Shown: piece by piece, positions 32,983-42,369 of the stretch
Numbering within the stretch: the stretch's first letter is position 1
Layout of the letters: each line of letters starts with the position of its first letter
Origin: Rhabditophanes sp. KR3021
Lineage: Eukaryota > Nematoda > Chromadorea > Rhabditida > Alloionematidae
Length of the DNA stretch: 64,000 nt
Direction: 5' to 3'
Assembly: GCA_963281155.1 (NCBI GenBank)
Contig: CAUJLY010000001.1
Location: forward strand, 7,812,001-7,876,000
Translations under genes and position numbers: made by a program
The notes under the pieces: model-generated
The model's input: only the letters and a program-made list of their open reading frames with translations
What the model was told of the DNA's origin: nothing
The model's database searches: none

Positions 32983-33876
32983 TTCTGCTAAAAATAATCA
33001 CCACCAAAATTAGAATAAAAAATATTCAATAAATGGTTGTCAGCTGTGTTTACAATAACCAACACAACACTTATATAATTCCCTTTTTGTCAAAACAAGT
33101 TTATATAATATATAATAGATTGGTTATGAGCTTTTGGCTAGCAAAATAATGGTTGGTTTTCGGTTGGCTTGTTAACTATATGTGTTTATACGTACGTATA
33201 CACCTTTTAGATAAGAATATATAGTTATGTAGTTTTGGACGTCAGAATTTTTGAAAGGTAAATAATTTTTTGTGATTCACCTTTATTTATCTTCTTGATT
33301 AAGCATTACAAGGATTATGGGCATTGATAACGATAAATAAACATAAATATTTAGATTAGGTAGTTTCAATTTAAATATGAGTAACCTTAGCCTGTCCGGT
33401 TGTGTCTGAAATATGCTTATTTATATTTTGTGAACATTAAACACTTATAAGGAAACGTGAAATGCAAGTCAATACATATGTCTTTCAAGTGTATTTAAAT
33501 AAATATATCTGATTTGCATGATATCCATACGCTTAACTGGATTGTCTATACACAATTGATTTTTAAACTTAAATTGATGGATGATGTAATGTATACATCA
33601 CACCGAATTGAGCCTTTTGTTACATCCTTATAATGTTTAAACTTAAATACGTATTGGTAATGGATAAGCATATTTAGTAAAGTCTTTTGTGTCTTCTTAT
33701 AATATCTGAACTTAAATATGTATTGATGATGAATACATCACACCTAGTCGAATCTTTTGATCCTCCCTATTATGAGCTAATTGGTAATTGTTCTAACTCA
33801 AATCATTCACTATTTATATAAATCAAGACGTGTCAATTCTCATAACCTATTCATCTAACTTATTCTTACATTAAAT
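32983..33876. other. intergenic with tandem repeat
   Basis: Shared upstream region of two divergent genes. Contains the three-unit repeat at 33561-33776. Confidence 0.5.
33561..33776. repeat. degenerate tandem repeat, three ~72-bp units
   Basis: Units start at about 33561, 33636 and 33705. Each begins with an AACTTAAAT core, includes a GAT(G/A)A-ATACATCACACC-like block (weak in unit 2) and ends in CTTTTG-x-CCTTATAATG-like sequence. The array ends 100 bp before the next start codon. Confidence 0.6.
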
Positions 33877-35315
33877 ATGGAAAACAAAGCAGCTATGCGA
33901 ATTGCCCTTAAACGACCTCACATCTTCGAGGCATGTGTAGAATATACTTCAGTTCTAAAATCATTGATGATGCTTAACAAATCTTATTGGACTTCAATAA
34001 ATAATCATAAAACGACAACAATTGTAGGTGTTTGCATAAATACATGTAATTTTGTTTCAAGCTGTGAATTTATTATCCAGGATAATGAAATCAGTGGTAA
34101 CATATTTGATATTTTATTCAATAAGACGACTGAATTGAATGAAATTATTGACTATCTACCCTTGCATTGGACTGTTGAATCTCAGACTTTCGAGGTATCA
34201 ATTAAATTTGGCAAAAATGTTGATCCTGTAAATTCAAACTTTATAATATCAAGAATGATAAATAGAATATTTTCCAAGATTACAAAGCTTAATGAATTAT
34301 CCATAACATTTATAAATTCAAATAATCGTCGAGAGGAATTTAAAGATACAAACTATGGAAAAGTTGCTCAAAAGATACTTTTTAAACTAGATTGTTCCCG
34401 AATCAAATGCGTTAAATTATACACCAATGGAATTCAAACACAAGAATATTTATTACCACAAACTTTAAATAAAATAAGTTTAACTGAACAGTTACCCAAA
34501 ATAGTTGTGAGTTCTTTGATGAATGAAGATAATTCCTATTGGAGTAAACAATGTTACAATTCATATTTCAACGCAATTAATAAGTCAACAAGTGATCTTT
34601 TAAAAGTTGAGTTAGTTTTAAATAACCAAAATATTTTTATTAATAGATGTTCGCATTTTTTCAATTACAAAAAGTCCAGAGGGAAGATTGAAAATATTAT
34701 TGGCTTTGGAGACGGAATTGGTCATCAACATAACGATTTTTACAACAGTACAAACTCTAATAATATCCTTGCAGCAACTTCGACCCGCATTTTAGAGTAT
34801 TATCACGGCATTAATTGTACATTTTTTAGAAACATAGAATTATTAAGTTTGTGCCATAATTGGATTGAATATGCCCATTTTACACGTGATTTTTCCTCTT
34901 TCTCATTTCTTTGTAATATCAAACGATTTGAGATACATATAGGAAATTTAGTTACGAACTTTTGTAAAGAAATTAAAATATGTGCCAGCATTCTGTGTTC
35001 AATGCCGTCAATTTTGAAAGCTCTATCAATTCGTTCTGATGTTCCTATGGGTTTGAGTGAAATGAATGAAAATACTGGCAAAGCTTATCCAAATCTGGAA
35101 TCTCTTACATTTCAATATTCTGAAAAAGTTGAAAATTCTTTTCAGTTTTACAAAATTCAATAACGATTCCACCCCGAGATGAGGCTTCACCATTGCACTT
35201 TAGGTTGAAGTTGATCCTCGAGGCAATTTCTAACGAAGTTCGCCTATACTTCATTTTTTGCGTTTGGAAGTCTGCGTTCGCGCAACTTCCTAAAATACCA
35301 TCCAAAACAATTTAA
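33877..35315 (+). CDS. orphan F-box/LRR-like nematode protein
   Basis: The main frame runs from ATG at 33877 to TAA at 35163 (428 residues). Repeated leucine/isoleucine-rich strands (FSKITKLNELSITFINS, YPNLESLTFQYSE) suggest a solenoid like the C-terminal part of nematode F-box proteins; I see no certain F-box. After 35146 a different frame is open to 35315 and reads as protein (IPPRDEASPLHFRLKL). It joins in phase if 35051-35145 is removed as an intron (donor GTTTGAG, acceptor CTTTTCAG), giving 447 residues, but that would drop the protein-like segment at 35051-35145. The C-terminus is therefore uncertain: splicing, alternative splicing or frameshift. Confidence 0.6.
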
Positions 35316-36376
35316 AGACTCGAAAAATGTATTTATAATGTACAAATTGTTTTGGCTTTATTTATAGAAGACACCACATCCCACTTCAGATTATCAGTTG
35401 TAAACTATAAAAGGTCAGCTAAATTAAACTGAGATGGTTATAAAAAAACCCAGTTTAAGGTTTGTAAACGCCCAGGATTCTATCAGAATACTGTTTGTAA
35501 ATTTTGGAAAGAGTCTTAAAATGATCTCTAATAAACATTGAAAGTGGATATCAGAGTTTTGCGTTAGCTTAGAAACATACTTCAATATGATTAAAGTAAA
35601 TGAAAAATATAGAAATTTTAAAACGTTTCATATTTAAAATTAGACAGTTAGACAACTTTAACATGTAATGAAAGTATAATTAGCGTAATATTTCAAGTTT
35701 CATTTCACAAGATTAGAGGTGAATTACATAAACAAAATAGTTGTTTTGAACATTTCAACGAAGCTACAGGCCCAGGTGCTGTAAAAATTGATTCTTTCAA
35801 AAATCTGGTGTTGAACATCTTATTAATATCTCGACAATCTTGCATTGGTTATAATTTATATGTTTAATGTTACATACAACGTTACGATCCAACATAACGA
35901 AAAGAGGCAATAGTAGTAAGAGTATTGCGAGGACTATTTGTAGGAAAAGAAAACTTCTGGGATTGGTGGTTGAGAGAGCTTTCGAGGACCCTGATGTTCC
36001 ATTTGCTAGCAAAATAAATATATTTTAAATAAAAGCTGATTAAACCCAGATTAGTAACTTTGAAAGATACAAAAATGTTGCTATACGAATGCCCTTTAAA
36101 CGGGCACATAATGTAATGGGTAAGGAATGGGGTAAACAATGATTCATTTTTAAACACCGTTATTTGGGTTTGTAATACACTTTTTGAAACCTTAGTCTAC
36201 TCAAATGAGCGTTTATTTCTTGCCATTTACATATGAAAAGAGTTTTTAAAAAATTATTACAAATCGGTGGATCATATTTATAAAGAAAAGTTACATACGG
36301 ATTTAAGGAAGTAAGGATTTATTATAAGGAAACAACAATTTGGAGGAAATAATTTGTTTTATCGATCAAAATACTT
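35316..36376. other. intergenic with one weak TM-encoding ORF
   Basis: A minus-strand open frame at 35797-36008, entered through a TTTTGCTAG acceptor-like site, encodes SFLFLQIVLAILLLLLPLFV, a clear transmembrane helix, in about 70 residues. No start codon or upstream exon could be placed. The rest of the interval shows no gene. Confidence 0.3.
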
Positions 36377-37045
36377 TTAAGCTTTCTTATTTTTAGGCAG
36401 GCAAGAAGTTTTAATTGGATTTACTCCACAAGAAATAGCAGCAACAGGAGGAAGTGCAATAATCGGTTTGATTAACCAAGGCTGTGAATCTTCTTGATCC
36501 GTTACGTCATAAACAACAGATCCAGCAGAGTTAGCAAAATTGAATCCCCTTGTATTTGTATCTACTGATGTAACTGCATAAGCTGTGCATGTTCCTGTAA
36601 CAAATTAACCTTACCAAGGATATCAACATATTTTTACCTTTTGTACAAAGTGGTACTATAACTACTTTCATAGATGGATCATTTGATGTGTAACAGTTCC
36701 TTTCTGGCGTGCAAATAGTCATTGGATTATCACCAGGACAACTATACCGATTAATAGCCAATCGTTCGCCATAAGTAACTTGCCACTCTGGGTCTGCTAT
36801 ATCTGGATAATATGACATTCTTTTACAAGCAGGCAAGCTGAAATATACATTCTTAAAGGAAGATTCATTTTCCTTCAATTTGTCCCCAGTTATCTTCTGT
36901 TGTTGCTTTTGACATTGAAGGGTCAAGATAAAATTTCATTTTACCATTTTTTGGAGCACATGGAATAGGTGGTTTAATAAAATTACCTGGAACTACTCTT
37001 TGGACTTACAAATGTTTGTACTAAAAGTATGTATCTCTCTTCCAT
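36377..37045 (-). CDS. small cysteine-containing protein, unknown family
   Basis: Proposed exons 37045-36987, 36837-36638 and 36594-36377 (phases 2 and 1 consistent) give 158 residues. Exons two and three are well supported: ACKRMSYYPDIADPEWQVTY, a CPGDNPMTICTPERNCY block and a junction making CTKGTCTAYAVTS. Nine cysteines suggest a secreted disulphide-bonded protein, but no signal peptide is evident; the proposed start gives MEERYILLVQTFVSPK. The 149-nt first intron and the DNA upstream to about 37140 also contain protein-like frames (PPIPCAPKNGKMKFYL; NITSYAVISEDKWKR, similar to exon-three TAYAVTS), so there may be further exons or a decayed duplicate. I do not recognise the family. Confidence 0.45.
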
Positions 37046-37356
37046 TTGTCTTCAGAGATTACCGCGTATGAAGTTATGTTAGATCCTTTGTATGATTTAT
37101 TTTGAATAATTGCAAAGGAATGAATGCTACTTCCGTGGTAATGTTTTATTTGTAAGTAAATAAATAATATTAAATTAAACTATTAAAGACTGGCATGGAA
37201 CAAAAACTGCAAGCAAAAAACATACTTTGAATTAGTTTGTTATGATTGATAAATCGTTTACTTCCATCCCCATTGGAAACTCAGAATTGTGAGTTGAAGA
37301 TAGGAGTTTTAGGTCGTCAATGTGTAGTTTGGTGGTTAATCTTAGTACAAAGTTTG

Positions 37357-37764
37357 TTATGTTTGGATAATTATGAACAAAAATTTAATATAGTCATATT
37401 TCTTAACTGAATCTGGAGGAATATATTCTTCTTGCTCAGTAAAACAAAGATCCAAATATGACGTATCATATTTATCACTCTTTAGTTTTCGCCACATTGA
37501 ATAAAGTTGCTTTAATTCTTTATGTGATTTAAAACGTGATCCCATTAAGGTGTGAGCTCCTTGGAAGTTAGAATTGACTTTCAAATTTAGTGTGTGATTT
37601 CTTACTGGAACATGTTGTTCAATTTTGTCTAGATTAACCTTGTTAAATAATTGTTTCAAAGATTCATTAAGTTTGCTTAATTCGAGTAAGTGACTGATAT
37701 TATTTTTAGTGCATGCCTCGAGAATATGAGATTGTGCAGATATCCTATAATTAGTTTTCCTCAT
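37357..37764 (-). CDS. hypothetical small protein
   Basis: Open frame of 135 residues from ATG at 37764, just after a CAATTTTTAG acceptor. The in-frame extension upstream to 37887 looks like intron or leader. The protein is helical and charged, with LELSKLNESLKQLFNKVNLD and LKQLYSMWRKLKSDKYD, and ends in a hydrophobic KFLFIIIQT that may be read-through of a splice donor. No signal peptide or known motif. Not recognised. Confidence 0.4.
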   Translation of the reverse strand: MRKTNYRISAQSHILEACTKNNISHLLELSKLNESLKQLFNKVNLDKIEQHVPVRNHTLNLKVNSNFQGAHTLMGSRFKSHKELKQLYSMWRKLKSDKYDTSYLDLCFTEQEEYIPPDSVKKYDYIKFLFIIIQT

Positions 37765-38443
37765 TTTAATATCTAAAAATTGGACTAAATCGATGCGAAG
37801 AAATGTTAAATAAACATTTACCATTCGTTGTTTGGACAAATATACTTGATTGTGAACTACCGCCTTTGTTTGAATTAAGTTAAACAAAGACGCAAATAGA
37901 ATTACGTTTTTAATGACTTTAAAAATGATTTATTTTAGGCATGTTCAAATATAGTAATAAAATTCATACTCAGTTCTACATTTTATTTCAATTTTATATT
38001 TTTAAAATGTCCACTTGCAGATGCTAAAATGAGCCAAGCACTCTTGTAGTACTTCGAAACGCTATGAACTACAAACAACTAAAAAATGAATTAATGAAAC
38101 CATCAAGACTCTTAATTGTGCTATTCATAACTCAATATTCCTGTACCGACGCTGAACCTCTCTCGAGAGTATTCCCATCTTCCATTGTTGTGTAAAGATA
38201 AGAACAATCCTTATGTTCTTGTGATGACAAAGGCAGTTTTGTAGCGTGATTTTATAGTTACTCAATCAGTCATTGCTGCGTCAATTATGCGAAATAAAGG
38301 ATCCCAAATCAAAGATGTTCAAAAGATGAAGAAATATTGAGAAGCTTCTCATTTAATTGCCAATTTGCAAAACTTTAATACACAATTTTTAATGCAAATT
38401 TTTATTTTTAATACATTGAATGGAGGTATGTGCAAACAGTTAA
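37765..38443. other. intergenic, one tiny ORF
   Basis: Contains a 43-codon plus-strand ORF at 38064-38195 whose middle (RLLIVLFITQYSCTDA) looks like a signal peptide. Too short to support as a gene on its own. Confidence 0.3.
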
Positions 38444-38707
38444 TTAAGCATTGTTATTGGTGAGCTTGACATTTGATGGTGCATTTCCAACAGGAGCTTG
38501 ACCTTGGTTGCTTCCATATCCATAATAAGGAGAAGCGAAAGCACCGCCGTAGTATCCGGAATACGCTCCTGGGTAGTATCCTGCATATCCAGCTCCGAGG
38601 TAACCAGCATAAGCTGATCCGGCGTAGCCAGCATAAGGAGAGTAGTATTGGGCTGAAGCTGAAGCAATCAAGAAAGCAATAAGAGCAGCAATTGTGTTGA
38701 AGTTCAT
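38444..38707 (-). CDS. secreted tyrosine/glycine/alanine-rich peptide
   Basis: 87 residues from ATG at 38707. A clear signal peptide (TIAALIAFLIASASA, cleavage after A-S-A) is followed by repeats of the type AGYAG, YAGYLGAG and YSGYYGG, then a short NQG-rich C-terminus. Composition resembles nematode YGG-type neuropeptide-like/antimicrobial peptides (nlp/cnc) and small cuticle or eggshell structural proteins. No dibasic processing sites separate the repeats, which favours a structural role. An upstream in-frame ATG at 38767 would hide the signal peptide and is less likely. Confidence 0.7.
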   Translation of the reverse strand: MNFNTIAALIAFLIASASAQYYSPYAGYAGSAYAGYLGAGYAGYYPGAYSGYYGGAFASPYYGYGSNQGQAPVGNAPSNVKLTNNNA

Positions 38708-39256
38708 GTCGTAGTGTGAATTGGATGATGTTGAATTCCCAAAATCACTTTCCTTAAATATAATCATTTAGTTTGTTTAAAAACTGGAATTACATGATTA
38801 GAAGTTAAAAAGTGTGCATGTCGCAAATAATATTGTTTGAGAAGTGTCAAAAAGTAAGAAGAAATTTACGCTTATTTGATTAGTTCGTATATTTTTAGTT
38901 CTCAGAAATTAAATTGCAATCGTTTGGTAAATCTTTTAATATATACCTAAATTAAAAATTATCAATCGGAATGTATGCGTAAATTCTCTATGTTTGTTTT
39001 TTGTGAATTCGTCGTCCAGAAAGATTTTTAATATTCCTTAGTCCCCGGCGCAAGATGCTTTATAGCAAATAATTAACAAGTTACAAAGTTAACTTATTAT
39101 TTAAGGTATTTCAGAATTAAATAAGAAAGACTAAGATAATTAATTTGATACATTGAAAATTAATGCCGCCTTTCATTACATTATTATTTAAAGAGATATT
39201 GCTTCGTAGAGAACGACGGTTTTATTCAAAACTTTGCGAATTATTATTTGAGGGAT
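38708..39256. other. intergenic, no gene seen
   Basis: AT-rich spacer with no supported feature. Confidence 0.5.
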
Positions 39257-40203
39257 CTATGAGATGCATATAATTGGTTGGTTAAACTGCACAATATTGC
39301 TACTCTTAAATTCTATAAACATCTTAAGAGTATTTCGATTTTTTGAAGATAATGCAATGAAAGCTATTGAATTCGTTACCGGACAAAAACTAACAGGTGA
39401 AACAATAAAAGCACTTCCATGTGTAAGCATTTTGATTTAAATGGAATTGAAGCTATATAAATAATCAAAGTTGTAGCACATAAAAGAATCGATGCACAAG
39501 TACAAAGAAATAATATTTGTGTTAATTCATGTTGCGATTTTTTGTTTGTGTTTAGTCCGTTGAAATGTTTTCTAAATGGATACATCATAATGAATACAAT
39601 TATATAATTTATATAATTACCGGTAACATAGCCTACTGAAACAAAAATGGTTATTGCATACTTGATTGTGAGAAAATCCCAAGCTAAAGTAATACTTTCT
39701 GCATTAATATAACTTTGTTCAATTACATTTTTTATCGTATTTGTATAACAAATACAGACTAATATGGGTGCCGTAAGACGAATTAAATACAAAAATAATG
39801 AGAGATGGTAAAGTTAAAGTAATCATACAAAGTATAGCTACATTTTTTCTTGTTTTTGTTTAAGTCTATTAGTTGAGATTAGATATCTATAAATAAAACT
39901 GGTACTTGTGAATTCAATACTAGTGTACATCATGAATAAATTAAGAAATACTAAGTAACGATTTAATTCAGGTGAAGTTGAGATCCAATTTGAATAATAT
40001 AAATAAAAGATATCATAATTGCCAATTAAAACAAATTCCATTCTTAGAACAAGAAATATGTAGAATAAGCTATATTCATTAAAAATACATAATTGTTTTG
40101 TATGAAGCTCAAATAGCATCTTTTTCATTGAATTTACTAGAGAAATACATAAGATATTTCCGAAAACTGAAGTAACAAATCGTAATATTGTTTTCACATC
40201 CAT
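39257..40203 (-). pseudogene. 7TM chemoreceptor (Str-superfamily-like), frame-broken
   Basis: From ATG at 40203 a receptor can be followed through helices one to three (ILRFVTSVFGNILCISLVNS; SIEFTSTSFIYRYLIS, resembling the Str-family FxxRYL motif), then stops after RLKQKQEKM. Helix four is in the next frame (ILCMITLTLPSLIIFVF) and stops; helices five and six are in the third frame (FLTIKYAITIFVSVGYV; LTQILFLCTCASILLCATTL) to TAA at 39376. A possible helix seven and tail (SIAFIALSSKNRNTLKMF) lie in a fourth segment to 39257. No intron with matching phase bridges the first two breaks; both occur at the same decamer AAAAAATGTA. Either a young pseudogene or poly(A) slippage. Confidence 0.65.
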
Positions 40204-40450
40204 GCTCTAAAATGGATAGCTACATAATTAGTATGCTGAAGTTATGCTAAGTAATGGTTAGTTTAATAAATATTTACTTGAGCGGGAAGTATATTTTATG
40301 GGAACTTTTTAAATGTTTATATACTTAGTGTTCAACAAAAGTTCATGATAATTATTTGGTTAATGATATTTTTATTCAAATCGATTTTTTAAAATTTCAA
40401 GATAGAATTCCGCATGAGAAAGAATTATCATAAATATATATCTACATATT

Positions 40451-41473
40451 TTAAATAAAACTTTGTGCAGTATCAACAATGCAATAAAGATACTTTTCCT
40501 CAGTTGGAATAAATGAACCTGAAAATTGGAGAGTATGTGTAGCAGTTTGGTTTAATCTGTTTTCAGTATACAGCTCCAATAAATCTTTCAAATGTTTGTT
40601 ACATGTGCATGCTTTAAAACGAATATAAACGTATTTGTTTGAATCTGCGTTTTCAAGAACTTTGTTGAGTAGGAATTGGACAATATCCTTGTTTGCAGCA
40701 TAAAAAGGACCAACCGTGAGTACTTTATTTTGCAATTCTCGCATCGAAACACATCCAACTACCTCTCCCTTATCATTTGTAACGATACTCGAGTAAACAG
40801 AATGTTCAAATAATGTTTTCAAAAATTTCATTCTATTAACAACTCCATTCGAAAGTTTAAGATCAAATTCAAGAAACTTGTCCCATTGGCTAAATTCAGA
40901 ATGGTCATAAACAGAATAAGTTGAAAGTGATACTTCTTGTTTGTTTGTAAAATCAGACAATTTAGGTGCAAAAGTTTCAACTAGATATTCTCGGAACAAA
41001 TTAAAATCATAGTGTTTGGAATATTTTTCACCCATGCCTTTCACAGCACATAAGTAAAGCGGTATTTTTTCGTTTGAAGCCTTTTGAGTTAGATAATCAA
41101 ATAAATAATTTCCTAATTTTTTCCCACGATATTCGGGCACAATAAAGAAAGTTCCGATAGTGTATAATACACGTTCATTTTTACAGTTTCTCCAATAGGT
41201 TCCAAAAACACATCCCATTGGCTTTTTCGTTTCTTCTTCTACGGCAGTAACTAATTGTAAGTCATCATCTCCAAATGCTTTGTAAAGGATATTAAAATAC
41301 TCTGGCTCATAGTTCCAATTTTCATACTTGATTGTCTTAAAATAAAAATGTTTAATACTAAATTATTTACCTACAAGAGCAGAGAACTCATCCCATAAAT
41401 TCTTATCGAATGTGCTATAGTTGATTAGCACTTTGGGGAGGCCAGAAAATGATGGCGATGTTTCAGGTGTCAT
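40451..41473 (-). CDS. GNAT-type N-acetyltransferase (nematode glycine-N-acyltransferase-like)
   Basis: Exons 41473-41375 and 41335-40451 with a 39-nt intron (GTAGGT...TTTTAAG, phase 0) give 327 residues. Motif A of the GNAT fold, EYRGKKLGNYLFDYL, lies at about 101-115, with R-G-x-x-L-G as the acetyl-CoA pyrophosphate loop, after strand TIGTFFIVP. The second half repeats a similar alpha/beta pattern (GEVVGCVSMRELQNKVLTVG), as in the two-lobed nematode family of DUF1248 type. It probably acylates a small molecule; the substrate cannot be read. The AAG acceptor is unusual but also appears in the MFS gene at 50974. The start follows a TTTTTTCAG site. Confidence 0.75.
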
Positions 41474-42369
41474 AATGATTCTGAAAAAATATTATCAATC
41501 ATAGAATATTTAGAATGAAATCTTTATATAAAAGTGATGATAATCACAATTTTGAAACACGTGGCTTATTCGATAATGCATCAAAAAGAATGGATTCATT
41601 TTAAGAAGTTATATTGGAATAGGTTACTTTGTATCTAACATTTTATAAGCAAAGTAATCATTTTAAATGTTAGAAAGTGCACACATACCACTACGAACTA
41701 CGCTTTGAGTCATAACATAGCACATTTTAGATTGATCAATTGCTAAAAACCAACAATTTGGTTTTGATCTTATCCCACATTAAGATGATACATAAATCTA
41801 ACACATTTTGAACCAAATGCAAAAACAACTAGGGTAGTATCCATAATCATAGTTAAGATTAAACTTGGTCATTCACATAATTTACCGCCTATTTCAAATA
41901 CATCCTTTAACATAAGTGTTATCAAATAGAATACACTTTCTGGAATTATACAAATAAATATTTAAAAAGTAAATACCCATTTCTTTCGATCATCGTATTA
42001 AAAATAATATTTAACATAGAAACTCCAAAGAAATATTGCATGAGTCCAACATAAGTATATTTACATGTTTTATTAGAGACCTTTTCAAATCTCATTCCAA
42101 AATTTGCTAACAGAATTCATATAGAATCCTGAACGCATACTAACCTCAAACTGGGTTTTTTAAACCGCCTTAGTCTGTTTTAGTCTGTCTTTTCTACACA
42201 CTAATGTGAAAATATGAAGTAGTGCACTACGCATTGTAATAAATATAAATGTTTTAGTGCTATTAATTTCTTCATTAGGTATAAGAATGATAACATAATT
42301 TTTAACTGAATAGTAAATTCGTAATGGATTATAATATTTATTGTTTACATCTTATCTAAATAAATTTAA
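41474..42369. other. intergenic, no gene seen
   Basis: About 900 bp spacer between two minus-strand genes, with no supported feature. Confidence 0.5.

Noticed and set aside
38064..38195. 43-codon ORF with a signal-peptide-like core
   Set aside because: Too short, no splice partner, and no repeated or cysteine-rich mature peptide.
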